Shown in pieces: positions 42,562 to 52,300 of a DNA stretch of 64,000 bases. Under the pieces are notes generated by a model. The model was not told where the DNA came from, did no database searches, and saw only the letters and a list, made by a program, of their open reading frames with translations. Position 1 is the first letter of the stretch. Every line of letters begins with the position of its first letter. The stretch is from Apiospora phragmitis (lineage: Eukaryota; Ascomycota; Sordariomycetes; Amphisphaeriales; Apiosporaceae). The stretch is from positions 496,001-560,000 of the forward strand of contig JAQQWL010000018.1 of NCBI GenBank assembly GCA_038363925.1. Reading direction: 5' to 3'. A program made the position numbers and the translations under genes.

Positions 42562-42963
42562 TCAGTTATCCAGAGCGTAACCCAGTGTCCAGAGCCATGT
42601 TCGGGCAGATAACCCCTGGTTCTGGTGACTAGCCGCTTCGGCTTGCCCGTAGTGTTGTGACTAGAACCTGATAAAGCAAGAACTCCTCGCGAACATGTCC
42701 ATCAAATTCAGCTGGTGCGGATAATCAAGAGAGCTGTAGTACTCCTGTGCCATTAGGTACAAATCGCTGAACTCCATAGCCGTGTCCTCGTGCTGTAGGT
42801 CTTCATCCTCAAACTGGCGTAATAGTGCTTCGAACTTTGTTAGGACGTCGAAGATGCCTTGTAAAAAGTCAACCACTATACACCCATGATCAGGCAAGTA
42901 ACTCACTGTGGGATGACATTTCGGATGATTGCTTTCTAGGCTAATAGACCAGTTCCTTGACAC
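42562..42963 (-). CDS. Conserved small hypothetical protein, copy 2 (GC-AG intron)
   Basis: This is the partner of the gene at 28245-28679. Exon 1 encodes NHPKCHPTVSYLPDHGCIVVDF and ends DYPHQLNLMDMF; a 69-bp intron at 42622-42690 has GC instead of GT at the donor (GCGAGG) and the same CACCAG acceptor; exon 2 encodes NQGLSARTWLWTLGYALDN and a TGA. Most differences from copy 1 in the last 40 codons of exon 1 and in exon 2 are synonymous. The longest frame opens with GTG, so the true start is in an upstream exon that I could not place. The TATA-like TATAAG lies near 43087-43092. Function unknown. Confidence 0.55.
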
Positions 42964-43575
42964 TGCAGCGTAGTGGCGTTGTGAGGTGAAAAGTTGTTCG
43001 TGTTCAATTTATTGTGCCAGTGGATAAAATGATGAAAGAACGAAAGAAAAAAAAGAATTAAGATTTGTCCAGGAAGAAATCACTGGCTTATATTCTCGCG
43101 AATTTCTCGGAACCTCTGGGATTGGAGCTTGGCGTTATATACGAGCTTGCTTCTTCGTACTTGGCTTTGCTACAATGGGGCGTGGCATGATATCACTCGC
43201 TAGTTCACAGCCGCGCATTTATGAGAGTCAGAGCGAGACGAACCACTGTAGTATTAGATGTCTTCACCCGCGCCAAGGTTATGGTTTTACTAACGATGAG
43301 CCTTGTCTCGTAGAGTTAGATCCGAGGTGTCACGGCGAATGCATTCGATACTGGAAGTAACAGACGAAACATGATGTGGCTCTTATTTGACACATCGAAG
43401 CCTTACGCGTAGTGTATTCTCGGAGTACGAAGGATGGCCCTGGTGCAGCGTGGGTATGTGTACCATGGTCATGGCGTAGCTTGCTGTGGCGTGTTGCGCT
43501 GCACCCGGAAGACATCATTGTTTCACGTAGGCCCTCCGGACTAGTATAAATCAGCTGACTCCGAAGCAGCTTTGG

Positions 43576-44380
43576 ATGTTCTGCGTTGGGAGCTCCCTTC
43601 TTTCCATTGCCCTGCTAGGCCAACAACACTCAGACCCCCTGTGGGAAAGCCCGCATCGCCACGCTGATCAAGCCCTCTTCGAGCAACATGGAAAGCAACG
43701 ACAGACTGTCATAACTGCGACCATTTTTTCGCTTTTCATCGCCGTGAGCTTATACAGGATCGTGTCGTTCATTATACTAGGACAGTATCCCACAGTCTTG
43801 CGGTCCCATGTTTTAAGACGCGGAAAGCTCTTGGTCGTAGTGATCATAGTCCAATATGTCCTATCGATAGGTGTTTCGACAGTCTTTCTTGTCCTCTACA
43901 TGATGTACAGAGGGCTCTAGGGGGATCTATCTGCTGGTATTCATTATTATCTGCACGATGTTACAAGAGGTAATACCAAGGCATGGGTACATGAGCAATG
44001 ACTGACCACCGTCAGGTGCTATACGCAATCAAATATTCCGCTACGGGGATACCTGCCTTTTTCCCAAGATTCTGCTGCCCTTGTTCTTGGCCGCTTCACT
44101 ATGCCATATCGTAGGGGCCATCTTGGGCAGCTGGTATCCGCTCGAGGGCCGCGTGCTGTCGACTTCAGGGGCGCTCCTCTACCGATTCTGGTTGGTCCGG
44201 GAATGGGCTGGGATTCTTCGTGGCACTATTCAGGAACCAATCCGACAACCTATTATTTGGAATCTCCTTATCCGCGTGGCAGCGTTTGGAGTTTGTATAC
44301 TGGGGTACCAGTCAAGTTCGAGATGGGCACAGCTCCACGTACTTTCTTCCAGCAATCCCCTTCACGAATCTACACACTGA
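43576..44380 (+). CDS. Putative multi-pass membrane protein, exon structure uncertain
   Basis: The first frame (43576-43920, ATG) has two hydrophobic helices (TATIFSLFIAVSLYRIVSFII and VVVIIVQYVLSIGVSTVFLVL) joined by a short basic loop. A second frame from about 44010 to 44380 continues with hydrophobic segments (LLPLFLAASLCHIVGAILGSW, LLIRVAAFGVCILGY). Between them lies a segment ending with CCGTCAG that could be an intron acceptor. Together they could form a four-helix membrane protein. I do not recognise the family; the second half may also be non-coding. Confidence 0.4.
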
Positions 44381-44935
44381 CCGATAAGGTTCTCTCAGGC
44401 ACGTACACCATCACTGAGATCCTTGCTTGCATGAGCCCGTTGGTGGGCAAACTAGTCCGTACGGGGACGCAAGAAGATCTTGAGTTCATAGAACTTCAGT
44501 GAAGGAGAGCCGCTCTTGGCGTTTGGACAACATCATGGCAGATTCAGGATTTATATGGCAGTAAAAAGTCAGGCATACATAATGGGAGACGTTTTTGGGT
44601 GAGAATAATCCGAACGAGGACAAGAATGTACACTAGGACTAATTCCAACTAATTCTTCCAAGGATAATTAATACTTGTACGAAAAAGGAAATTTTATCCA
44701 GTAACGCCCAGTTGTTCTTTCTGATAAATAGTGAATGAAGCTTGATATCGGAACTAGTAAAGAGCCACGAATATTCAGAGGCGAAGCTGATCGCGCTTCA
44801 TCCTGTGTGCAGGACGGCGTGAACGGCTTCGCCTCTGTTGACTCATAAGGCCAGCCTCCGCGAGCATTTTACCCCCGAAGCCTTCAATGTCTGGACGGGC
44901 TCTTTACTTTGTCCCAGTAAAAAGCTGTGCACGCC
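44381..44935. other. No gene recognised; imperfect inverted sequence
   Basis: Around 44770-44840, GAGGCGAAGC and GCTTCGCCTC occur as inverted arms about 45 bp apart, which could form a hairpin in RNA. No coding region is supported. Confidence 0.45.
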
Positions 44936-46669
44936 TCAGATACCCAAAACGTGGCTCAACTCCATGCCATTGTAACCGCCAAGATAGATCAGCGGCGACC
45001 ACACTCTCCAGTGAATAAGGCCAAGATGCGCCAGCCTGGCGGCTATGTCTTCTATTCCTCTTTTCTCGCGGGTTTCTTGGGTTGAGATACCTATTGCATT
45101 ACTGGACATAGGATGAGCGCTTGGCCCTCCCCATCGTCCATGGTTACGGCGACCTACAGCTGCCGAGAAGAGACCGAGACTGCCAAGGGGTTTGAGCATC
45201 CCGACACGTTCTTGAAGCTCCGCGATGAGACGGATCCAGAAGTGCGATTCAACGTCTTGGAAGAGCTGCGAATTAGGCTGGTAGAGATGTTGGCCAAGCT
45301 CTTCCTCGACTTGACGAAGCGCCTCTGTAGGCGCATTCGTGGAGCGGAAGATCTCAACTGCGAAAGACTCCCTCATCAGCTTCCTTTCGCTAGCAGACCC
45401 GGCGCTAGCTGGGGCTGTCGGCAGCAGGTCTGTGAGGGCGTTGTAGAGGTTATAGTAGCTCCTTTCCGTGTCTTGCGCGTATAACTTATCTTGGCGTAAC
45501 ATATGGTTTGATGAGCGGCAAGGCGACCTTATCGTCTCGGGTGCCGCCACGGAGAGTGAACCCGATGAACTCGTAATGGAGGCGAAACCAGTAGCTTGCC
45601 CGTGGCTCCTAGCGTAGATGGAGCCAGGAGTGACTGGACTCGATGTGATTAGGGTTGGGGCAGGACAGAGGTAGGGATGAGGGTACTTGCTCCTCTCGAA
45701 CCTCGGTACATACTCTCGAGCTTGCTGGACAGGCGCATGCATATTTCCAGGGTGGATGCCATTGAGTACGTCGCTGCGCAGCTTTGTTATTTGCTTCTCG
45801 TCAAAGGCGAACGTATTCGGGAGTTGCTGGGAGCTTGAAGGAAGGATCAACCTGGATAAAGCCTCGAAAAGCACTGCCATATCGCCGAAAGCAGACACGG
45901 ACCCGGGACAGAGGACAATATCCCTGGTAGCTGTGACGTACCATTGATTTGCTGGATGAGGGTCGAGCCTGCCGCTCTGGATCTTCTTATAGAAGAAACG
46001 CCTTTCGAAATTTACAGTGTCCTCGATTAGAGCGAATTTCCAACAGCGAATAGAATGATTTGCAAGGTCGAGCTTCATCCCTTCCAATAGGCTCAAGAGA
46101 CTACGCAGTCCCTGAACCAAATCTCCCATGTCTTTCCTTCGGTTACCGTTTGCCAGCTTGTTGTACATTTCGTCCACCAACATATCCCTCCCAGGAGCAC
46201 AGTAGGTTTTGAGCACGCTTGAAAGCCACGATGCTAGTTTCTCCAAGTCAACGGTCCCTTTGTAGAACTGCTGCATGATCAGATCCACATTGAACCCCTC
46301 ATCAAGGTAGGCTCGATCCTGAGAGGGAACAAGAGTGGGGAGAATCTCCTTCACTTCCTTCAACAAGACTGGAAGACACCAGTCGCGGTCCATTCCGAGG
46401 CGTTGCTGGGATGATGCCGGAGCTGTAATGAACTCGTGCAATTGATCACCAAGATTGGCCCAGAATTCATCCGCCTTGGCCTGCTTCTTCCTGCCCTTCT
46501 CGCCATCCCAGTTCGGTCGGAATTGCAGGTCCCGGTCGAAATTGAGGTCATGGCGTAGTCTATGGTTGTTGGGGATCCTGTCAATGTCCAACTCGCTCAA
46601 TTTGGCTTTCGTTACGGGGGACTTGCATTGTGCGATCTCTAAGTCTGTCAACGGGTTCCCTGAAGCCAT
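44936..46669 (-). CDS. TCP11/Sok1-family protein (cAMP/PKA-pathway suppressor type)
   Basis: Yeast Sok1, a TCP11-family protein, was found as a high-copy suppressor of loss of PKA activity. This 577-residue frame starts at the ATG at 46669 (the longer frame begins with GTG). It shows the family blocks in order: KLSELDIDRIPNNHRLRHDLN, FRPNWDGEKGRKKQAKADEFW, DEGFNVDLIMQQFYKGTVDLEKLASWL, LKTYCAPGRDMLVDEMYNKLANG, RRKDMGDLVQGLRSLLSLLEGM and CWKFALIEDTVNFERRFFYKK. The C-terminal third has a Ser/Thr-rich insertion followed by the conserved helical end. No frameshift or stop is present, so this copy could be functional. It sits among repeats and is likely a paralogue of a core-genome gene. Confidence 0.85.
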   Translation of the reverse strand: MASGNPLTDLEIAQCKSPVTKAKLSELDIDRIPNNHRLRHDLNFDRDLQFRPNWDGEKGRKKQAKADEFWANLGDQLHEFITAPASSQQRLGMDRDWCLPVLLKEVKEILPTLVPSQDRAYLDEGFNVDLIMQQFYKGTVDLEKLASWLSSVLKTYCAPGRDMLVDEMYNKLANGNRRKDMGDLVQGLRSLLSLLEGMKLDLANHSIRCWKFALIEDTVNFERRFFYKKIQSGRLDPHPANQWYVTATRDIVLCPGSVSAFGDMAVLFEALSRLILPSSSQQLPNTFAFDEKQITKLRSDVLNGIHPGNMHAPVQQAREYVPRFERSKYPHPYLCPAPTLITSSPVTPGSIYARSHGQATGFASITSSSGSLSVAAPETIRSPCRSSNHMLRQDKLYAQDTERSYYNLYNALTDLLPTAPASAGSASERKLMRESFAVEIFRSTNAPTEALRQVEEELGQHLYQPNSQLFQDVESHFWIRLIAELQERVGMLKPLGSLGLFSAAVGRRNHGRWGGPSAHPMSSNAIGISTQETREKRGIEDIAARLAHLGLIHWRVWSPLIYLGGYNGMELSHVLGI

Positions 46670-47722
46670 TCCAGGGTGGTGGTTGTTTTGGCAAGACTGG
46701 CTCAGCTTCTTTGCTTCCAGGCACGATGGCTCTGCTCTCGGCTCTAGATCCCCAGGTCTCACGTGTATCTAGACTAGATTCCGGGCGTTGTTGTGGTTTC
46801 TTTCCTCCCATCCTGTTACCAATAATTTGGTCCCTTGTTTTGCTAAGTTTTGCAGGGAACGGATAATCAACAGAATAAATAAAAATAGTTAACCAGCCTC
46901 AGGGTATAAAAGCGAAGTTTGCGGAAGAAGTGTTCTGAAAGTTGACCTAGGCAAATTTCGCAAGGAGAACAAGAAATCAAAGTTAGGCCAAAAAAGGACT
47001 AGAATAAAGCAAAGCCAGGTAGTCTCTCTACCAAGCGAAAGCGGCGTACATAAATTCCCCAAGCCCCCCAGCCCCTATTATTTGCCACCGTAGGGTATCT
47101 GGGCTGAGCAGGTGAGAAGCACCGGCTGCCATGTCAAAAAAGCCCTTACGATGCAGGAAGGTCTCAGGTAGGCCTCGACAGCTCAGGATTAACACCTGCG
47201 CGTAAGTTCTATATCTCGTATATGCGAGCTATGTATAATAACACGATTGCATACCATGTCACTCCATAATGCTATAAAGATCTGATAATAAATATGAGCA
47301 CAATGAACTTGGCATGCTGACAATTATTTAGAGGTACACTGTACTCTAAAAGCACCGGGCCTGTCGCCAACTTTACGAAGTGCTCGCTATAATAGCGTGG
47401 TCAGTCAGCATTAAAGCCTTAGCATCCATTTTGACTAACTCTAACTAACCTACAGAAGTAGATATTGGGGCGTACATAGTTGCTGAACAGCCGCTCAAAA
47501 CAACGAAAGTTAGTGGCAGCAACAGTACAGGGGCGGATGGGGAGACTATACAGGCCCAGGGTCTTTAGAAAGTGGACTGGAGACGCAAAACATACTTACG
47601 GCTTATCTGGTGCAACCCGTCGATTCTGGTATTCGCAAGTACACCCAGAGGCAGACATGAAGAAAACGAAGCAGATCAACTACTTTTGCCGTTTGGTGGT
47701 TGACCTAGATCAGCAATTATTA
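46670..47722. other. No gene recognised
   Basis: The first part is the 5' region of the Sok1-like gene, with an AT-rich tract near 46870-46890. The rest, up to 47722, is AT-rich with short frames only; a frame at 47480-47773 has no recognisable feature. Confidence 0.4.
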
Positions 47723-48070
47723 CTATACAATTTCTACCACCGACCCCCTCTTGAGTGTTTTTATCTGATGTGACAAGAAGCTCAAAGATCCACAAATAAC
47801 GCACCACCAGCGCCTTTCCCTGTCTTCCATATATATACACAGCTCATAAAGGCTTGCTGCGGCATTCTTGATCAAAGTGCCTATAACGACAAACTCCTTG
47901 GCGCTGAGACTCTTTGTCGCCACTGATATATTGGACCATCTTGCTGAGATTCTTTGCCAGTCAACCAAGATTTGCCACAATTTGTCGTCGAATATGTAAC
48001 TCACTGCAAGCACAAGGATGGGAAACGTATCAGCCATGGGGGTAGTAAAGATACTCGTGACAATCACCAT
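47723..48070 (-). CDS. Hypothetical protein downstream of the Ras-like gene
   Basis: A 115-codon frame from an ATG (MVIVTSIFTTPMADTFPIL) lies 30 bp after the Ras-like gene on the same strand. It has a hydrophobic N-terminal segment and a basic end (HQIKTLKRG). No family is recognised, and it may be only the 3' flank of the GTPase gene. Confidence 0.25.
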   Translation of the reverse strand: MVIVTSIFTTPMADTFPILVLAVSYIFDDKLWQILVDWQRISARWSNISVATKSLSAKEFVVIGTLIKNAAASLYELCIYMEDRERRWWCVICGSLSFLSHQIKTLKRGSVVEIV

Positions 48071-48100
48071 GCATTTAGTTACACCTGGATTCTATATCGA

Positions 48101-48775
48101 TTAGTGGACGCAGCAGTAGCGGCCAAGGATGCTTCGAAAATGATGCCAAACACACTGATCCTGGTCGTCGGCGAAGGGGTCATCAACCTTTTTAGCACAT
48201 ATTTGCTGCTCTACAAGAGCCGCCGTACGCCCCCGCCGGGATATTCTCACGGCATCGTAAAATGCCGCCTCGACGTTTATACCGTACTTTGCCGAAGGCT
48301 CGACAAATCCGCAGCCCAGCTCGAGCGCCAGAGCATGGCCCTCTCGAGCCGATACCACTCGCTCCGATTCGACATCGCACTTGTTCCTAATAAGCAGTAT
48401 GGGGCCGAGGTGATGTGGATCTAGTGGTTCCTTCGTCTGTCGAATATTCGCGTAGAGATCTCGTACGTTCGAGAAAGACGATCTGGAAGTAATACTATAT
48501 ACCAGAAAGAAGGTTTGGCCGTGTTGTATCCATTGGTCATGCAGTATGGAATAGTCTTTCTGGCCGGCAGTATTCAGGACTTGGACTGCGCATGCCCGTC
48601 CATCGACAAGGACTTGTTTCTGGTATGAATCTTCGATAGTGGGATCATACTGCAGGGCAGTAAAATATTGATTAGCATGGAATGCAGGTGGGATTCGGGA
48701 GCAACTTACCGTTGGGACAAAGTGGTGTATGTAGAACTGGATTGCAAGCGCGGTTTTCCCGACACCTTCTTTCTC
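48101..48775 (-). CDS. Ras-like small GTPase with altered nucleotide-binding motifs (5' exon not found)
   Basis: Two exons join over a 60-bp intron (48650-48709, GTAAGT, a GCTAAT branch site and CTGCAG). Exon 1 has a P-loop-like EKEGVGKTALAIQF. Exon 2 has the effector loop YDPTIEDSY, then LNTAGQKDYS where canonical Ras has D-T-A-G-Q (the Asp57 position is Asn), the G4 motif NKCD and the G5 motif SAK, ending in CCVH, a possible CaaX prenylation site. The glycines at P-loop positions 10 and 12 are Glu by simple alignment, unless an upstream exon supplies the Gly after the ATTAG just before Glu. No start codon is in the frame; a first exon presumably ends upstream of 48776. Most of the fold is intact. 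Such changes would weaken GTP/Mg handling. Confidence 0.8.
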   Translation of the reverse strand, partial: EKEGVGKTALAIQFYIHHFVPTVSCSRIPPAFHANQYFTALQYDPTIEDSYQKQVLVDGRACAVQVLNTAGQKDYSILHDQWIQHGQTFFLVYSITSRSSFSNVRDLYANIRQTKEPLDPHHLGPILLIRNKCDVESERVVSAREGHALALELGCGFVEPSAKYGINVEAAFYDAVRISRRGRTAALVEQQICAKKVDDPFADDQDQCVWHHFRSILGRYCCVH

Positions 48776-49059
48776 CTAATAAAACCAGCCTATGGAGTGG
48801 TAATGCGGAAGACATCGCGAAACCGTAGCTTAGCTAACGACGAGAGTCGGCACCGACAAAATTGTTACGAATCACGGTATAGATAGGACTCCATATGCGC
48901 ATCGGTCCTGACGTGTGCTATTGTTGGCCGTCGTCCACTTGCAAATTGATACTCATCCGTCCGCCGAGTCTAAAAGGTTCTTGGGTATCAGCAAGCTCTG
49001 CATTTGGACCATGGGCATCATGTGTACTCTTTTTCTGACGTACAGAGTCTAGACTGGTC
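48776..49059. other. 5' region of the Ras-like gene
   Basis: The missing first exon should be here on the minus strand. ATG codons are present (near 48894 and 48950), but no donor joins in frame convincingly. Confidence 0.4.
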
Positions 49060-49672
49060 AAGCTGCCGTAGGCAGATGCAGACCTCAGGATGCAGAGCTG
49101 CTGATGGCGCCGCCGGTCCAAGGGAGCAAAGCCAGCGAACAGCAGTGCCGATATTGTTGTGTTCCATTGTTAGCCGTGGCGCGCTTGCTGGCTCACACGA
49201 GGCACTTTCAGGTCTCTTCAATTCCCACCGAGTAGTATGCAGAAATGGTACTCAGAGGCCAAACTACCATTCTGGTCCGCCCGACCGTAGTATCCAATTG
49301 TACCCTTATCGACGTGGTACGCCGATTCCGAATGGAACCAGAATCGTCCAGTAACATACAGTACTGTGTTTTTTCTGCTTAAGCTCGAAGAGTCTCGCGG
49401 GCTGTTTTCGGTCCTGGGTTTTGTTGGCCTGATTGTGGTGCAGAATCGGAACCGTCCTCAAGTGGCACTGAGAGACGGAATGGACGCCGGACAGACAGTT
49501 TGTGATGCAGACCATGTTCTGGTGCGCAGGACAGAGCCTGATGTTCCCACCGCTCCGCTTATACCATTCCGACCTAGAGGCCGTTGGCATTAGACCTAAA
49601 TCATCCAGCAGCGTATTCTCCTTTCGCTGCGTCAGCTGAGAGCTCGAAGACCCTCGCGCGCTGTTTCCGGTC
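49060..49672 (+). repeat. Dispersed repeat A, copy 3
   Basis: Contains GACCTCAGGATGCAGAGC (49081), the GGCGCCGCCGGTCCAA block and ACATACAGTACTGT, and ends near the ...TGAGAGCTCGAAGACC segment. No gene B follows. The copy resembles that at 3.5 kb most in extent. Confidence 0.85.
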
Positions 49673-50949
49673 AGAGCGAATTTCTGGACGAAGCACGACT
49701 TGTGAAGCATAACCATGCGAGAGCCGATTGGCAGCATTCAACCCAGCAGACGTGGCGAAGGTCGAAAGTGAGTTGCACCGAAAGCGGCCAGCAGTATGTT
49801 ATTTCGGATCCTTGGCATACTTGTGAGCAAGCAGCTAATGTGCAGCTGCCGTCAGTCCCGGACCCTATGTATGGGGACGTACGACCGTGTTTTGGCGTGG
49901 ATTCTGGCTCAGGGCAATTCGGCGTCCTACGGTCCTCCATTCGAGAGCCAGATCAGCAGAACGAGGTCGGCCGGGGCTAGGATCAAGTTCTGGATTGGCT
50001 GCTCCCCCCTGAACTGCTCCAGCAGCGCTTCCGCCCCCGCGTGAACAGCCCTTTCGGTGCTGCTTCTGGCCCGCCCATTTAGACGCTGGATGGTTTCGGC
50101 GTGCCACTGACAGTCCCGCTCCTGAGCCAGTCTCGGTGCTGCAGACTGGGCGACATTGTGGCCAAGGGCCGGAAACAGCGCGTGAGAGAGTTCAAGGCCT
50201 TGAAGGGCGACGCAGCAAGATTTCGCATCCTCGTTCTGGGGTGCTCCATTCTGGCGAATCCATTCTGGCGATCCATTCTGGCGTACGTCCATCCTGTTGC
50301 ACGTCCATTCTGGGCTCGCCAATACGACTTTTCGGCCTGCTCAACACCAACCGCAGTCATTTTGACCCCAGATGCACGCAGGTACATATTAATTGCACTG
50401 GCGAATGAGCATGAGCGGTTTTGGCGGCGGCATGTCCACCGCATTACGCCTTGACAAGTACGTGTTGCCAAACCTCATGGATCTATGCAGTCAATGCTAC
50501 ACTACGAGAGCGAGTGGCCGCATAGGCGCAGGACCAAGGCGCAGGATTAGAAAAGCTACGGGCGGCGGCGACGAGCTGCCATTCAAGAAGCACGAAGGAG
50601 GGCGCGGAGTGCTATGTATGTACGTAAGTATCCGCCAATGTAGTATATTCATCTATCCTAGTCGCGTCTCTGCATTGGCTCTGCTCACGGGGTCGGGACT
50701 GCCCGATCCGCGCCAACAGGTTCGTAGCCAGCACCACGTACAGGCGCAGAGGCCGGCTTCGCTGGCCGCACTGCCACTAGCAGATGCAGGGAAAACCTCG
50801 GTACATGAGATGCTCGAATGTAGGAGGAAAATCCGGGTGGCAAAGGCGGGCAGGAGATGACTCGAACTGCGGACGCCAGAGCCAGGCCCGATACCCCTCC
50901 GCAGGAGATGACTCGACCGCAGGAGGGAGACCGAGCAAAAGACCATCAA
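49673..50949. other. No gene recognised
   Basis: GC-rich sequence with overlapping long but low-complexity frames on both strands. A CATTCTGGCG-type word recurs at short distance near 50250-50310. The right end near 50880-50930 begins the GGAGATGACTCGA words that precede the minisatellite. Confidence 0.4.
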
Positions 50950-51595
50950 CCAGCCCGACAGGAGTCAGTTCAAGCTTCTGGACAACACAAGCGGGAGTCA
51001 GTTCAAGCTCTTGGACAACACAAGCGGGAGTCAGTTCAAGCCCCTGATCGACACGAGCGGGAGTCAGTTCAAGCTCTTGGACAACACAGGCGGGAGTCAG
51101 ACAAGCTGCAAGCAGGAGTCTGTTCAAGCCGCAAGGCGCCAAGAGGAGTCTGTTCAAGCCGCAAGGCCTCCAGGGGGAGTCTGTTCAAGCCGCAGGGCGC
51201 CGAGAGGAGTCTGTTCAAGCCGCAAGGCCTCCAGGGGGAGTCTGTTCAAGCTGCAGGGCGCCGGCAGGAGTCTGTTCAAGCCGCAGGATCGTCAAGCAGG
51301 AGTCTGTCGAGCTGCCAGAGTGGGAAGAAGAAGAATCCCAAAGACCACCGAGCAGGAGTCAGTTCAAGCTCTTGGACAACACAAGCGGGAGTCAGTTCAA
51401 GCTCCTGATCGACACGAGCGGGAGTCAGTTCAAGCTCTTGGACAACACAGGCGGGAGTCAGACAAGCTGCAAGCAGGAGTCTGTTCAAGCCGCAAGGCGC
51501 CAAGGAGGAGTCTGTTCAAGCCGCAAGGCCTCCAGGGGGAGTCTGTTCAAGCCGCAGGGCGCCAAGAGGAGTCTGTTCAAGCTGCAAGGGTGGCC
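50950..51595. repeat. Compound minisatellite (33-bp and 30-bp units), internally duplicated
   Basis: Two unit types alternate in blocks. Type 1 is 33 bp with core GGGAGTCAGTTCAAGCTC (about 50955-51110 and 51352-51470). Type 2 is 30 bp with core GGAGTCTGTTCAAGCCGC (about 51115-51310 and 51474-51590). Both share GGAGTC-GTTCAAGC, so they derive from one ancestor. The type 1 + type 2 array is itself duplicated around a spacer. Because both units are multiples of three, long open frames occur on both strands; none looks like a real gene. Confidence 0.85.
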
Positions 51596-52020
51596 GGCGC
51601 TCCGGGCGGAGGCGCGAAGAAGGAAGAGAAAACTACTGACAATGGTGGGAGGCAGGTCACCCTTATATACCCGCAGCGCGCCGCCAAGACCCACGGGTCG
51701 GTGGCCCTGTCCGTCACGAGCTACTATCCATGCGCTGGCTTTGGACCGATCCTGGTCCTGCTGTGGGGGGCCGGGGGTCCAGGGAAGCCCAGCCCCCATA
51801 CGGCGCAAACGGTGCCCTCCTGGTGATCAGGTTCGACCGTTTCAGCGCGGGCGGCCGTTGGGACTCTTTCTCGCCTCCCCTTGACCGCATTTGGGCGTGG
51901 GTAGCCAAAGCTGCCCTTTCGCCTGCTTCCGGTCCAGGATCTATTCCTGCATCTATGCCTCTTCTTCGCCTTCCTGGGCCATGTTTGTCCCTCTCTTCCC
52001 TCTTTCACACCTTCACTTCC
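51596..52020. other. No gene recognised
   Basis: Unique GC-rich sequence between the minisatellite and the CT tract. Overlapping open frames on both strands look compositional. Confidence 0.4.
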
Positions 52021-52300
52021 TCCCTTACTTCCTCCTTACTTCCTCTCGCTCCCTTGCTTCGCTCTCGCTCCCTTTCTCGCTCCCGCCCCCTCTCGCCCAT
52101 TCCCTCGCCCTCTCTCGTTCCCCGTCTCTCTCGTTCCCCGTCTTTCTCGTTCCCTCGTCTCTCCCGTTCCCTCGTCTCTCTCGTTCCCCGTCTGTCTCGT
52201 GCCCTCGCCCTCTCTCGCCCTCTTTTGTTCCCTCCCTCGTTCCCTCTCTCGTTCCCTCTCCTCCCACTTCCCCTCGTTCCGCCTCTCTCTTTTCTCTGAC
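52021..52300. repeat. Pyrimidine-rich (CTCT/CGTTCCC) low-complexity tract
   Basis: The plus strand is almost entirely C/T, built from TCTCTCGTTCCC-like words in imperfect tandem. Such a long homopurine-homopyrimidine strand asymmetry can form triplex (H-DNA) structures. Long frames read through it on both strands are compositional. Confidence 0.8.

Larger units (their letters stand above)
42113..43306. repeat. Segmental duplication, copy 2 (partner 27731-29003)
   Basis: Same-orientation copy of the 27.7-29.0 kb segment, including the small gene, its TATA box region and the CGTGGCATGATATCACTCGC tract. The left boundary is near GAGGACGGCTCGGCCCGT in both copies. It lacks roughly 90 bp present in copy 1. 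Within it, the frame matching 27601-28161 is shorter and broken. Confidence 0.85.

Noticed and set aside
44101..44502. Alternative 133-codon frame overlapping the membrane-protein remnant
   Set aside because: No domain or composition signal; the overlapping hydrophobic frame is the better, though still weak, candidate.
50857..51826. Long open frames through the minisatellite on both strands
   Set aside because: Both repeat units are multiples of three, so the frames are a product of repetition; no start context or homology.
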